Shown: in pieces, positions 39,709 to 48,966 of the stretch
How positions within the stretch are numbered: the first letter of the stretch is position 1
Layout: every line of letters begins with the position of its first letter
Origin: Armatimonadetes bacterium DC
GTDB lineage: Bacteria > Armatimonadota > Fimbriimonadia > Fimbriimonadales > GBS-DC
Assembly (NCBI GenBank): GCA_001442985.1
Contig: LDYB01000010.1
Location: 1-49,114 of the forward strand
Length of the DNA: 49,114 bases
Direction: 5' to 3'
The notes under the pieces: generated by a model
What the model was told of the DNA's origin: nothing
Databases searched by the model: none
Seen by the model: the letters and a program-made list of their open reading frames with translations, nothing else
Program-made: the position numbers and the translations under genes

Positions 39709-42045
39709 CTACGCGCTGCGGGCTGGTAGCTTTCCGAGTGCGACCAGTCCCACCGCCACCCCAAGCGTCACCAGAAAGCCAATCAGCAGGTCGGTTCCAT
39801 AACAGGTCATCGTGATTTCGTGGGCGCCAGGGGGCACGGGCAATGCCCGAAACGCGAGGTTCGCCCGAAGCAAGGGCACAGGCTTGCCGTCCACTTGCGC
39901 CCGCCAGCGCGGATACCATGTGTCGGAGACCATCAGCCACGCGGTTTGTGAAGCGGGGTTGTTCACCTGCAGGCGCACGCGCGTGGCGCGCACCTCCAGC
40001 CACTCCACCTGCGCCGCGCCCACAGGCACGCCCGCGCCGTAGCGCTCCAGAGCCTCGTCTGCCCCATCGCCGTAGAGCAGAACCCGATTCTCTGCCCACG
40101 CGCGTTCCAGAATCTGGGCGAGTGTGGCAGGGTCCTGGGTGTCGGGCGCCAGCTCGGCGCGCCCCAGATAGACCCCCTGCGCGGGCGTTTCCCCGTCGGG
40201 CACGGGCTGCCAGCCATCAGGAGTCAGCACACGCGCCACCCGCATCCAGCGCAGGCGCGGCGTGAGACGCTTCACAAACTGCATGTTGCCGTTTTCAGGC
40301 GGCGCGCTGTCTTCCCCGTTGATAATATCCAGCATCTGCTTGGTGTAGCGAGGGATAAGCGAGTCGTAGCCGCCAGCGTCGGGGATGCGATACGCCGTGG
40401 CGGTGTTCGGCGGCAGGGCGGCAGGCGGTGCCTCATAAAGGCTCCAGCGCATGTTCAAAACGGCGATTCGTTCCCCAGCCGCAGGGCGCGCCTCTTCCAG
40501 AATCGGCGCAGGAGGAAACACCTCTTCACGCTCTGCATACAGGGGGTAGCGATAGCCGTGCGCAGAGGGGGGCAGAACCGCCAGCGCCACAAGCATACTC
40601 GTCGCCAGCGGTGGGGAGAGTATTCCCCGCTGTTGCGCCACAAGCGCGCCGATTGCCAGCGCCATCACGCTCAGCGTCATCGGCAGGCTCGTCAGCACGC
40701 CCTGAAGCAGCGGCGTCCGCGAAACGCCCTGGGGCAACAGGCTCCATGCCAGCCCCAGCGCGACCAAAAAGCCAGCCGCCCATATCGCCAACCCCAGCCC
40801 CCACCGCTCCCGACGCTCAAAGCCCAAGCCTGTGAGTACCGCCAGCCCAAACGCCCACAGGCACAGCACCCGCGCAGGCGAACCCGTCGCGCTGTAGCCA
40901 GGCAAATAAAAATAGAGCAGGCGCGTGAGGGGGGAGCCAATCGCCAGCAGCAGCGCCAGCCCCACCAGAACCGCCCAGAACAGCCCCTGCCCGCGCCGCG
41001 ACACGCCCAGAATCGCCAGCCACAAGCCGACCGCCCCCACCCCCATCGCCAGCTCGGCATAATGCACCGCGCCCCAGTACGACCCATCGCGCGGGTGTCC
41101 GTAGGCGTCGGGACACCAGAGCGTAATCCAGTGGAACAGGGGCAACGCCGTGCGCACATAGGCGCTGTAGCCCGCTTCGGTGGCGACGGCGGCGCGGTGG
41201 CTCTGGCTCGCCAGCTCCAGAGTGGGCAGCAGCTGAGGCGTCGCCATCCCGATTCCCAGCGCAACTGCCAGCCCCAGCCAGCCCAGCGTGTGCAGGCGCA
41301 ACCGCGCAGGCACGCCTCTGTCGCCCAGCACCCGCCATAGCGCGTAAAGTCCCGCCATCAAAAACCCGTAAAACGCGAACTGCAGATGCCCCGCCATCAC
41401 CATCAGCCACACGGGTATCGCCAGCGCGCCCAGCATGCGACCCCCATGCGCCCGTACCTGCTCCACGCCCCACAATACCCACCCATACCAGCACAGCACC
41501 GCAGGAACCGAACTCATCTGGAGCCAGCACACGAAGAAGGTGGAAAACATCCACACGCCCGCGCCGACCAGGCTCCCTGCGAGACCCACCCCGATTCGGC
41601 GCAAGAACAGCCCCAGCCCCACGCCCGCCAGCGTCATGTGCAGCCATGCCAGCCAGCCGATTGCCAGCCATGTCGGCAGCGGCAACGCCAGCAGATGGGG
41701 CAGATAAAACGGCGCCGATTGACTGTTCGCCAGCAGCGGCATGCCCCCCAGCTGATACGGGTTCCAGAGAGGAATCTCGCCGTTCAACCAGAGCGTGCGC
41801 ACCAGATCGCGCCACACATAAAACTGCGCCACGCTATCCCACACCAGCACATCCCACGCGGGGGGCGTGAGGTCAGGGCGCATTGTGTGCCATGGGGCGA
41901 AGTGATAGAGCAGGCGCAACGGAGCGAACACCTTCCCCCCGACCGTGCCCTGCCACAAAAACAATAGCGCCAGCCCCCCACAGAAGAGCCAGAGACGCCC
42001 CACTTCTGAAGTGCGCCATGCCCGAATAAGCCTATTCCTCCACAT
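39709..42045 (-). CDS. YfhO-type polytopic membrane protein
   Basis: 778 residues. The family's extracytoplasmic loop appears early (WDSVAQFYVWRDLVRTLW, then GEIPLWNPYQLGG-PLLAN). About twelve helices follow (e.g. LGALAIPVWLMVMAGHLQFAFYG), then a large C-terminal soluble region with MVSDTWYPRWRAQVDGKPV and a final helix. YfhO proteins are glycosyltransferase-C-like and modify cell-surface polymers such as lipoteichoic acid in Firmicutes. The start overlaps the end of the upstream membrane protein gene by 14 nt, so they are coupled. The acceptor here is unknown. Confidence 0.85.
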   Translation of the reverse strand: MWRNRLIRAWRTSEVGRLWLFCGGLALLFLWQGTVGGKVFAPLRLLYHFAPWHTMRPDLTPPAWDVLVWDSVAQFYVWRDLVRTLWLNGEIPLWNPYQLGGMPLLANSQSAPFYLPHLLALPLPTWLAIGWLAWLHMTLAGVGLGLFLRRIGVGLAGSLVGAGVWMFSTFFVCWLQMSSVPAVLCWYGWVLWGVEQVRAHGGRMLGALAIPVWLMVMAGHLQFAFYGFLMAGLYALWRVLGDRGVPARLRLHTLGWLGLAVALGIGMATPQLLPTLELASQSHRAAVATEAGYSAYVRTALPLFHWITLWCPDAYGHPRDGSYWGAVHYAELAMGVGAVGLWLAILGVSRRGQGLFWAVLVGLALLLAIGSPLTRLLYFYLPGYSATGSPARVLCLWAFGLAVLTGLGFERRERWGLGLAIWAAGFLVALGLAWSLLPQGVSRTPLLQGVLTSLPMTLSVMALAIGALVAQQRGILSPPLATSMLVALAVLPPSAHGYRYPLYAEREEVFPPAPILEEARPAAGERIAVLNMRWSLYEAPPAALPPNTATAYRIPDAGGYDSLIPRYTKQMLDIINGEDSAPPENGNMQFVKRLTPRLRWMRVARVLTPDGWQPVPDGETPAQGVYLGRAELAPDTQDPATLAQILERAWAENRVLLYGDGADEALERYGAGVPVGAAQVEWLEVRATRVRLQVNNPASQTAWLMVSDTWYPRWRAQVDGKPVPLLRANLAFRALPVPPGAHEITMTCYGTDLLIGFLVTLGVAVGLVALGKLPARSA

Positions 42046-42961
42046 TCCAGTCTACGCCCTGCGTCACCTCCCGAATGGGAAGCCCGCGCGCTTCAGAGAC
42101 CCAGCGCACCATGCGAACCACCTCGCCCGAATTGCGCTCCGCCACATTCACCGTCTCGAAGGCAAACCCATCGCGAAAGAGAACCCCGTAATATGGCTTC
42201 TCGTAAGGCTCTACGATGCCACTTACCCGATTACGGAACTTCACGACGAACACTACCCTCTCCACCTGCTCCAGCGGGTAGAACTCTTCGTGCAGGCTCC
42301 AGAAGCGGTTGAAGTAGAAGCCCTCGCGAGTCACGCGCGTGTAGCAGTTGAGGCTCAGCAGAAACGGAACTATGAGAATCGCCACAAGACCCCACACATA
42401 CCGGTTCAGCCCCCGACTTTTCTGTTCACCCAGAGGATAATAGAGATGTGCTTTGATGGCGTCCCACTTATCGCCTGCCAGCCACTTCGCAAAGCCATCT
42501 GAAAACACTCCGAACACCAGAAGCGCAATAAATCCGCCTGTAAGTCCTGTCAGGACAGGTACCACAGGCAGGAAAAACAGGTCCTCTCTGTCCCGATAAA
42601 GCCACGCCTGCACTCTCGGCGCGAGCCACACAAAGAAGAGCATGCCCCCTATCAGGCTCACAAGGGCAGATGTAGCAACCCCCAACTCTGTTCGCCGATA
42701 GGCGCGAATTTCGTCGGGATCTTCAAGGGGACTGTCTGGCATGTCTTCGGGCGCAGGGTTTGCGCTCGCCAGAAAACCGATAACTGTCTTTGTAGTAACC
42801 CCTGTGGCAATCACAATTGTGATTATCTTCACGGTGGTTCCCAGAAAAGGGCTTATACCTTCCAGAAATACGCTGAGGTACGCCCCGACTACCACTACCA
42901 CCACCACAAGAAACAGGGTTCCCAAACACCCCAGAGCAGCTTTCGACTTCGGCGACTCCAT
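42032..42961 (-). CDS. Membrane protein of unknown function
   Basis: 309 residues starting MESPKSKAALGCLGTLFLVV, with AGGGGTGA just upstream; the longer frame to 43003 lacks a ribosome binding site and overlaps hisA. Five or six hydrophobic segments are visible (LFLVVVVVVVGAYLSVF, TSALVSLIGGMLFFVWLA, FIALLVFGVFS, YVWGLVAILIVPFLLSL). The C-terminal about 100 residues are soluble, with strands resembling a PH-like domain (VTREGFYFNRFWSLHEEFYP, EKPYYGVLFRDGFAFETV). I do not recognise a family. It lies between hisA and the YfhO gene in one operon. Confidence 0.65.
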   Translation of the reverse strand: MESPKSKAALGCLGTLFLVVVVVVVGAYLSVFLEGISPFLGTTVKIITIVIATGVTTKTVIGFLASANPAPEDMPDSPLEDPDEIRAYRRTELGVATSALVSLIGGMLFFVWLAPRVQAWLYRDREDLFFLPVVPVLTGLTGGFIALLVFGVFSDGFAKWLAGDKWDAIKAHLYYPLGEQKSRGLNRYVWGLVAILIVPFLLSLNCYTRVTREGFYFNRFWSLHEEFYPLEQVERVVFVVKFRNRVSGIVEPYEKPYYGVLFRDGFAFETVNVAERNSGEVVRMVRWVSEARGLPIREVTQGVDWNVEE

Positions 42962-42981
42962 CGTCTCACCCCTTTCCCTGC

Positions 42982-43716
42982 TTATGGGTTTTGGTACTCC
43001 CACACCGTATCGGGTAGCGTGCCCTCGTAGAGCGCCTTGCCAACAATCACGCCCTCCAGGTTTGTGTCGCAGCTCAGTTGCTGGAGCGCCTCAATATCCC
43101 GCAGGTCGCGCACGCCCCCCGACGCGATTACGGGGATGTGAATGGCGTCCAGCAAGGCTTTGAGCGGCGCCAGTTCCAGACCCTGCAGGGTTCCGTCCTG
43201 CGCAATATTGGTGAAGATGATTCGCCGCGCGCCCGCGGCTGCCATCTGCTGGGCGAACTCGATGTAGTCGCACTCCGCCAGCGTCTGCCACGCGCTGACG
43301 GCAACCTTGCCGCCATACACATCCAGCGCCAGCGCCAGCCGCTCGCCATACTTCTCAAACATCGCCTGCGCGAACGCCCTATCCTGCACCGCGCGTGTGC
43401 CCAGTATTACACGCTCCGCGCCCGCCTCCAGCAGCTGCTGGATATGGGCTTCCGTGCGCACGCCCCCGCCCACCTGCACGGGAATCGCCACTGCCTTGCA
43501 GATGCGTTGAACCAGCGCGAGCTGCGTCGGCTCACCCGCCAGCGCGCCATCTAAGTCCACCACATGCAGGCGCGGCGCGCCACGCGCCGCCCAGTGCTGG
43601 GCTACCGCCACGGGGTCGTCATGATAACGGGTTTCGTGCTGATAGTCGCCGCGCACCAGCCGAACCGCACGCCCTTCCCGAAGGTCTATCGCTGGAATCA
43701 CTTCAAGCCGACTCAT
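42982..43716 (-). CDS. hisA: HisA, phosphoribosylformimino-AICAR ribotide isomerase
   Basis: 244 residues, a (beta/alpha)8 barrel. The first catalytic Asp is in VIPAIDLREGRAV and the second in FTNIAQDGTLQG. Phosphate-binding loops are VQVGGGVRT and VIASGGVRD. It isomerises ProFAR in histidine synthesis. The start codon overlaps the upstream stop by one base (TGATG), so it is translationally coupled to the dockerin-tail protein gene; no other his genes are nearby, which is unusual. Confidence 0.95.
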   Translation of the reverse strand: MSRLEVIPAIDLREGRAVRLVRGDYQHETRYHDDPVAVAQHWAARGAPRLHVVDLDGALAGEPTQLALVQRICKAVAIPVQVGGGVRTEAHIQQLLEAGAERVILGTRAVQDRAFAQAMFEKYGERLALALDVYGGKVAVSAWQTLAECDYIEFAQQMAAAGARRIIFTNIAQDGTLQGLELAPLKALLDAIHIPVIASGGVRDLRDIEALQQLSCDTNLEGVIVGKALYEGTLPDTVWEYQNP

Positions 43717-45425
43717 CAGTCGCCAATTGTACCGAAATTGAACAGCACAATCAGCAGGTCGGCATCGTCTACGGTTCCGTCGCCGTTCAGGTCGGCAGGG
43801 TTCGCGCCGGACTGCCCAAAGCTGAACAACACCATCAGCAGGTCGGCGTCGTCTATCTGGTTATCGTGGTTGGCATCGCCATTAATCAGGCTCCAGTCGG
43901 CGGTTGCGGAGCCTGTGAGGGTGAGCGTCTGGCGTTTGCCCAGCCAGCCGGGCACATAGGCGCGCACCTGCAGGTTGCCCGTGAGCAGCGTTGTGAGCGC
44001 ATATTCGCCGTTTGCGCCCAGCGGCACGCTCACCGAGTCGGTCTGGGAGCCATCCGTAAGCGTGAACTGGGCGACATGGGTACTGGGGTCGCCCACGAAC
44101 GACTCCAGAATCACGCGCCCGCTGAGTGTTGGCAAGCCGCGAACGCGCCAGATGCCCGCGCATGCCATGTTGTCGCTTTCGCGGTTCACGGTCGCAATCG
44201 CGTAGAGCGCGCCGTCGGGGCTGGGCACAAGCAGTTCTGGCTGCTCGTCTATGGCACTCAGCGGCGGCAGGTTCAGCACCCCCATCGGCTGCCCGTCCGT
44301 GCGATACCAGTAAATCTGGGGCTTCCACGCTTCGGGGCTGGACTGGCGCGCGCCCACGAGCAGGGCGAACGCACCGGGCACGCCAACTCCTGCAAGGGGG
44401 CGATAGGCTCCTGTGAGCGCCTGCGAAGTGAGCAGCGTGCCCTCCTGCGAGCGCACCTCAACTGCTGTGCCGCTGGCGCTTGCGCCCTCCACGCTCCCGC
44501 TCGCAAGCCAGCGCGTGCCGTTCACCACCAGCACATCGGGAATCGAATCGCCGTCTGCGGTGCCAATCTCCCACTGTCCCTGCACCTGCAGGTCAGAATC
44601 AACGCGCACAACACGCAGGCGCATCTGCTGAGCGGATGTATTCCAGTAATCCCCCAGCAGGTAGAAAGTGCCATCCGAGGCGCGCGCCAAACGCGCCACA
44701 CGCATCGGTAAACTCGTTTCGCCCACCAGTACCCCCGCGGAGTTCAGAATCTGCAGGCGCGTGTGCGTCTGGAGCTGGAGAACATCGCCCATCTCCAGGT
44801 CTGTCACGATGAGCAGGGTGCTGACCGAATCAATTGGCAGCATGCCCACAGGAAATCGGTGCGCCATCCATGTGGCGGGCTGGGGGAAGGCGTGGGCGGC
44901 GAGCTGATTTCCTGCAGAGTCGTAAATCAGTCGTGCGTAGCCGATGCCGCCGTTGCCGTAAGCCAGCAACGCCTCCACGCCCCCGTCAGAGCGGGCGATG
45001 AGTTGGCGAATCACATCATACGCGCTCAGGCTGATTGCCTGCGACCATAAAAGCGTGCCTGCGGAGGAATATTTCTGCACATAGGCAGTGGAATCGGTAT
45101 TGGCGCGAGTGATTGCCAGATAAATGCTGTCATCGGGCGCGACGGCAATTGCTTCGGCGTAATCCGACTGCCCGTTGGCTCCAAAGTTGGTTGCCCACAG
45201 CAGGTCGCCTGTCGGCGAATATTTGAACAGTGCCACGCTATAGTGCCCGCTCGTGCGCAGATAGCGTCCTGCCACAATCAGGCTGCCCTGACTGTCGGTT
45301 GCCGCGACCTGTGGCAGAAAGCCGCGCGCCGAACTCTGCACATAGAGGCGGCTCCACTCCACCGACTGAGCGTACCCCCCCAGTAGCAGGCATAGCACAC
45401 CCAGCCCTATCAGCCAACCTTTCAT
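43716..45425 (-). CDS. Exported propeller-like protein with dockerin-type calcium repeats
   Basis: 569 residues. A signal peptide starts MKGWLIGLGVLCLLLGG, cleaved near YAQS. The middle has repeated units with G-D-LLW and DGSIYL-type motifs (SPTGDLLWATNF, VAPDDSIYLAIT, SAGTLLWSQA), typical of delta-60/PQQ-like propellers. The last 60 residues hold two EF-hand-like repeats (GDANHDNQIDDADLLMVLF and DLNGDGTVDDADLLIVLF), a dockerin type I-like calcium module. No cohesin is in the window, and such tails are not necessarily cellulosomal. The start is fixed by a TATAAT 7 nt before ATG 45425; longer in-frame starts lie upstream of the promoter and lack a ribosome binding site. Confidence 0.85.
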   Translation of the reverse strand: MKGWLIGLGVLCLLLGGYAQSVEWSRLYVQSSARGFLPQVAATDSQGSLIVAGRYLRTSGHYSVALFKYSPTGDLLWATNFGANGQSDYAEAIAVAPDDSIYLAITRANTDSTAYVQKYSSAGTLLWSQAISLSAYDVIRQLIARSDGGVEALLAYGNGGIGYARLIYDSAGNQLAAHAFPQPATWMAHRFPVGMLPIDSVSTLLIVTDLEMGDVLQLQTHTRLQILNSAGVLVGETSLPMRVARLARASDGTFYLLGDYWNTSAQQMRLRVVRVDSDLQVQGQWEIGTADGDSIPDVLVVNGTRWLASGSVEGASASGTAVEVRSQEGTLLTSQALTGAYRPLAGVGVPGAFALLVGARQSSPEAWKPQIYWYRTDGQPMGVLNLPPLSAIDEQPELLVPSPDGALYAIATVNRESDNMACAGIWRVRGLPTLSGRVILESFVGDPSTHVAQFTLTDGSQTDSVSVPLGANGEYALTTLLTGNLQVRAYVPGWLGKRQTLTLTGSATADWSLINGDANHDNQIDDADLLMVLFSFGQSGANPADLNGDGTVDDADLLIVLFNFGTIGD

Positions 45426-45432
45426 CACAGGT

Positions 45433-45438
45433 ATTATA
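45433..45438 (-). promoter_or_regulatory. -10 box predicting a leaderless mRNA for the dockerin-tail protein operon
   Basis: TATAAT on the minus strand at 45438-45433, ending 7 nt before ATG 45425. No Shine-Dalgarno fits in the gap. Confidence 0.65.
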
Positions 45439-45456
45439 GCACAGGTCTCCCCTCTC

Positions 45457-46512
45457 TCAGGGGCGTCCCTGCAGAATCTGGCGCAAAACAGCAAGCGTTC
45501 TGTCAATATCACGAGGGGTGATGCCGTAGTGCGTTACGGCACGCAAGCGAGTGCCCGACAGCGAGAGCAGAATCCCTTCTGCCTTGAGCCGCTCCAGCAG
45601 GCGCGGGGCGTCCCAGCCCGTGGTGGGGTCTATGCCGAAAATCACGATATTCGTCTGCACGCGAGCAGGGTCTATCTGAACGCCCGATATGTCGGCTAAC
45701 CCTTCGGCGAGCTGGCGTGCCAGCGCATGGTCTTCGGCGAGGCGTTCCACCATCGTGTTGAGCGCGACGATACATGCGCTCGCCAGCACGCCCGCCTGAC
45801 GCATGCCGCCGCCCAGCATGCGGCGCGTGCGCCGCGCCTCCTGAATAAACGCTCGCTCGCCACACACAATAGAGCCGACAGGCGCGCCCAAACCCTTCGA
45901 GAAACAGAAGTTGACCACGGTGAACGGCTTTGCTATCTCTTCGGGGGGCACATTCAGCGCGACGCTGGCGTTAAACAGGCGCGCCCCGTCCAGATGGAGC
46001 ATTACCCCATTCGCCTTCGCAACCTCTGCAACGGCGTAGAGATACTCCATCGGCAGCACCGCGCCCGAACAGCGGTTGTGCGTGTTCTCCAGACTGATCA
46101 CGCGCGTGCGGGGGGTGTAGACCTGATTCCGAATCGCGCCGCGCAGGCGCTCCAGCGGGATAGTGCCGTCGGGCTGATTGGGCAGCACATGCAGAAACAC
46201 GCTTCCCAGCAGGCTTAAACCGCCCACCTCGGAGGTGTAAATGTGCGACTGATCGCCCACAATCACCTCATCGTGGCGTCCTGTGAGGGTCAGAAGGCTC
46301 ACGAGGTTCGCCATAATCCCGCTGGGCACAAAGAGCGCCGCCTCTTTGCCCACTCGCGCGGCGGCAAGCTCCTCCAGCTGGCGCACGGTGGGGTCATCGC
46401 CCAGCACATCGTCACCGACCTCCGCCTCCGCCATCGCGCGGCGCATCTCTGGCGTCGGCTTCGTGACCGTGTCCGAGCGCAGGTCTATCAGCCCGTCTGT
46501 TTCGCGCACCAC
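45457..46512 (-). CDS. ltaE: Low-specificity L-threonine aldolase
   Basis: 351 residues, PLP fold type I. N-terminal [34 protein letters not shown], the cofactor-binding [17 protein letters not shown] and [11 protein letters not shown], and the Schiff-base lysine in [15 protein letters not shown] are all intact. It cleaves threonine or allo-threonine to glycine and acetaldehyde. The start is one of two adjacent GTG codons (46512 or 46509), with GGAG about 5 nt upstream. It overlaps the ThuA-like gene by 25 nt and so is co-transcribed with it. Confidence 0.95.
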   Translation of the reverse strand: MVRETDGLIDLRSDTVTKPTPEMRRAMAEAEVGDDVLGDDPTVRQLEELAAARVGKEAALFVPSGIMANLVSLLTLTGRHDEVIVGDQSHIYTSEVGGLSLLGSVFLHVLPNQPDGTIPLERLRGAIRNQVYTPRTRVISLENTHNRCSGAVLPMEYLYAVAEVAKANGVMLHLDGARLFNASVALNVPPEEIAKPFTVVNFCFSKGLGAPVGSIVCGERAFIQEARRTRRMLGGGMRQAGVLASACIVALNTMVERLAEDHALARQLAEGLADISGVQIDPARVQTNIVIFGIDPTTGWDAPRLLERLKAEGILLSLSGTRLRAVTHYGITPRDIDRTLAVLRQILQGRP

Positions 46513-47237
46513 AGCACTCCGTTATAGATAATCCGGCGCACAATCGGGTGATGATAGGTCGGCACCGACTCGTGCCCGGGGCGGAAGTAAAACACACGCC
46601 CGATGCCATACCCCTGATTCACGCCGTTGCCCGGTCCTGAGGTGAAGTTGGGGTCAATCCCCTTGCCCACTGTCCAGCACAGTCCGCTGGGGAAGCTTTC
46701 GCCCCCTTCGGGGAAGTAAGATTGGAACACCACCACCAGCGGCGGCGGCACATCGAACGGCGCGCCGTACATCTCCTCGTGTTCAATCGTAAAATCGTCG
46801 ATGCCCTGCGCGATCGGGTGCCAGGGGGCGCAGACACGAATCTGTTCAGGTTCCGCGGGATGTTTCTCGCGCCAGCCGCCTTTCAGGTGTCCCGTACAGC
46901 CCAGCACGCGCTGGAACGGCTTGGAGTAATGCCCTGAATGCAACACCACCAGCCCCATGCCCTCTTCATGCACGCGCTGGCGGATGCGCTCCACATACTC
47001 ATCTTGCACTTCCCCGTGTCGGATGTGTCCCCACCAGACCAGCACATCGGTCTGACGCAGGCGCTCCCAGGAGAGTCCCTGTTCAGGCTCGTCGATGTGG
47101 ATGGGAGTCACTTCCAGCGTGTCGCGTCCCAGCTCTGCCAGTCCTTCTGCCACCGCGCCGCGAATACTGTGGGGGTAAATCCGCTTATCCACATGCGGCG
47201 GGTTCTCGTCCCAGACGCTTACCCGGATGATTGCCAT
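46488..47237 (-). CDS. ThuA-domain (trehalose utilisation-like) protein
   Basis: 249 residues starting [18 protein letters not shown]. The ThuA glutamine amidotransferase-like fold is shown by [35 protein letters not shown] and [19 protein letters not shown], then the conserved end [19 protein letters not shown] and [11 protein letters not shown]. ThuA domains act on 3-ketosugars or related sugars. The start follows from a GGGTATAAT box 10 nt upstream; upstream in-frame ATGs precede the promoter. It forms an operon with ltaE, with overlapping ends. Confidence 0.88.
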   Translation of the reverse strand: MAIIRVSVWDENPPHVDKRIYPHSIRGAVAEGLAELGRDTLEVTPIHIDEPEQGLSWERLRQTDVLVWWGHIRHGEVQDEYVERIRQRVHEEGMGLVVLHSGHYSKPFQRVLGCTGHLKGGWREKHPAEPEQIRVCAPWHPIAQGIDDFTIEHEEMYGAPFDVPPPLVVVFQSYFPEGGESFPSGLCWTVGKGIDPNFTSGPGNGVNQGYGIGRVFYFRPGHESVPTYHHPIVRRIIYNGVLWCAKQTG

Positions 47238-47247
47238 AGCGTGCAGG

Positions 47248-47256
47248 ATTATACCC
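47248..47256 (-). promoter_or_regulatory. Promoter -10 (GGGTATAAT) for the ThuA-ltaE operon
   Basis: The minus strand reads GGGTATAAT, with TATAAT at 47253-47248, ending 10 nt before ATG 47237. The leader should be only about 3-4 nt. Confidence 0.65.
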
Positions 47257-47263
47257 GCATAAG

Positions 47264-47294
47264 GGGCGCCCCTCCCGCAGGGGAGAGGCGCCAT
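47264..47294 (-). terminator. Hairpin after glnA
   Basis: On the minus strand GGCGCCTCTCCCC pairs with GGGAGGGGCGCC around a short loop, right after the glnA stop at 47300. There is no long T-run, so it is a weak or non-canonical terminator ahead of the ThuA promoter. Confidence 0.45.
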
Positions 47295-47299
47295 CCAGT

Positions 47300-48715
47300 T
47301 CAGGCGTCGTAATAGAGGGCGAACTCGTAGGGGTGCGGACGGAGCAGAATTTGCTCCACCTCGCGCGTGCGCTTATACTCGATGTAGGTTTCCAGCAGGT
47401 CCGGTGTGAACACGCCCCCTTTGAGCAGGAACTCGTGGTCTTGCTCCAGCGCATTGAGCGCGTCGGCAAGCGAGGGCGGCGTGGTGGCGATGCCTTTGCG
47501 CTCGTCGGGAGGCAGCTCGTAGAGGTCCTTATCGATGGGATCCGGGGGCACGATACGGTTCTGGATGCCATCCAGCCCTGCCATGAGCATCGCGGCGAAG
47601 GCGAGATAGGGGTTCGCCGTGGGGTCGGGCGCACGGAACTCAATCCGCCGCGCCTTGGGGCTGGGCGAATAGGTCGGGATACGGATGCACGCACTGCGGT
47701 TGCGCTGGCTATAGACCAGATTGATGGGCGCCTCGTAGCCCGGTACCAGTCGCCGATAGGAGTTGGTGGTCGGCGCGGCGAACGCCAGAATCGCGGGCGC
47801 ATGCTTCAGAATGCCCCCGATGTAATAGAGCGCAGTCTCCGAGAGCATCGCATAGCCGCGCTCGTCATAGAAGAGGTTCTCCCCATTCCTCCAGAGGCTC
47901 TGGTGGGTGTGCATCCCGCTCCCGTTGTCCTGAAAGATGGGTTTGGGCATGAAGGTTACCGTGTAGCCGTTGCGCCATGCGACATTGCGCACGATGTATT
48001 TATACATCTGCACTTTGTCGGCGATGCGCACAAGGGTGTCGTACTTGATGTCTATCTCCGCCTGCCCTGCCGCGCCGACCTCGTGATGTTGCACCTCCAC
48101 CTCCACGCCCACCTCACGCAGGGTGAGCATCATCTCGGTGCGCAGGTCTTGCAGGGTGTCGGCGGGTGGGCAGGGGAAGTAGCCCCCCTTGAGGCGCATC
48201 TTGTAGCCGAGATTTGGCGACTCCTCGCGTCCTGTGTTCCATTCGCCCTCGTCCGAATCGATGTAGTAGTAGCCGAAGTGCGCGCCCTGCGCATAGCGGA
48301 CATCGTTGAAGATATAAAACTCCACTTCGGGACCGAAGTAGGCGGTGTCGGCGATTCCTGTGGAGCGCAGATAGGCTTCCGCTTTCTGGGCGACATAGCG
48401 CGGGTCGCGCGTATAGCGCTCGCGCGTAATCGGGTCCACCACATTGCAGATAAGGCTGACGGTGGGAACCTCGGGGAACGGGTCTACGAAGATGGTGGCA
48501 GGGTCGGGCATCAGGAGCATGTCGGACATATTGATCGCCTGAAAGCCGCGAATGGAGGAGCCGTCGAACCCGATGCCTTCCTCGAAAAGGTCTTCCGTGA
48601 GCAGTTCGGCAGGGAACGAGAAATGGTGCCACATGCCGAACAGGTCGGTGAACTTGACATCCACGACACGCGCGTTATGCTCTCGCGCGAACTGAATCGC
48701 TTCTCTTGGACTCAT
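47300..48715 (-). CDS. glnA: Glutamine synthetase type I
   Basis: 471 residues, the standard GSI length. It has the N-terminal latch region [17 protein letters not shown], the [15 protein letters not shown] loop, the ammonia/glutamate-site motif [12 protein letters not shown] and the flap/active-site [20 protein letters not shown]. The adenylylation Tyr is present in [15 protein letters not shown], so it can be controlled by GlnE, also in this window. The start ATG 48715 has AGGAGG 6 nt upstream; the longer frame to 48862 is leader. The promoter at 48895-48900 leaves an unusually long leader of about 170 nt with room for regulation, though I recognise no known glutamine-sensing RNA. Confidence 0.97.
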   Translation of the reverse strand: MSPREAIQFAREHNARVVDVKFTDLFGMWHHFSFPAELLTEDLFEEGIGFDGSSIRGFQAINMSDMLLMPDPATIFVDPFPEVPTVSLICNVVDPITRERYTRDPRYVAQKAEAYLRSTGIADTAYFGPEVEFYIFNDVRYAQGAHFGYYYIDSDEGEWNTGREESPNLGYKMRLKGGYFPCPPADTLQDLRTEMMLTLREVGVEVEVQHHEVGAAGQAEIDIKYDTLVRIADKVQMYKYIVRNVAWRNGYTVTFMPKPIFQDNGSGMHTHQSLWRNGENLFYDERGYAMLSETALYYIGGILKHAPAILAFAAPTTNSYRRLVPGYEAPINLVYSQRNRSACIRIPTYSPSPKARRIEFRAPDPTANPYLAFAAMLMAGLDGIQNRIVPPDPIDKDLYELPPDERKGIATTPPSLADALNALEQDHEFLLKGGVFTPDLLETYIEYKRTREVEQILLRPHPYEFALYYDA

Positions 48716-48894
48716 ACGAAACCTCCTGTTAGGGTATGTTTGGGTGATGGCGTGTGCCATCGGGCGCTCGCGCAGTTGCGAGCGTTTTTCGAGGCGGCAT
48801 CGTTGCCGACAGTGCGGGCGACGGCGGCTGGCTGATGCGGAAGCCTGCTTGCGCCATTGCAAGACAGCGAGGAGCCAACCTCCCGTCCAGCGGT

Positions 48895-48903
48895 ATTATA
48901 CCC
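48895..48903 (-). promoter_or_regulatory. Promoter -10 (GGGTATAAT) of glnA
   Basis: The minus strand reads GGGGTATAAT, with TATAAT at 48900-48895. The predicted start of transcription near 48888 gives a leader of about 170 nt. Confidence 0.6.
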
Positions 48904-48966
48904 CATCGCGCGATTCTCGCGTCAAGGGGTGGAGGAGGGGTATGGAGGAAATCCTATCTTATGCCA

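Noticed and set aside
47264-47294. Riboswitch-like element between glnA and the ThuA gene
   Set aside because: Only a single GC-rich stem directly after the glnA stop; better read as a weak terminator.
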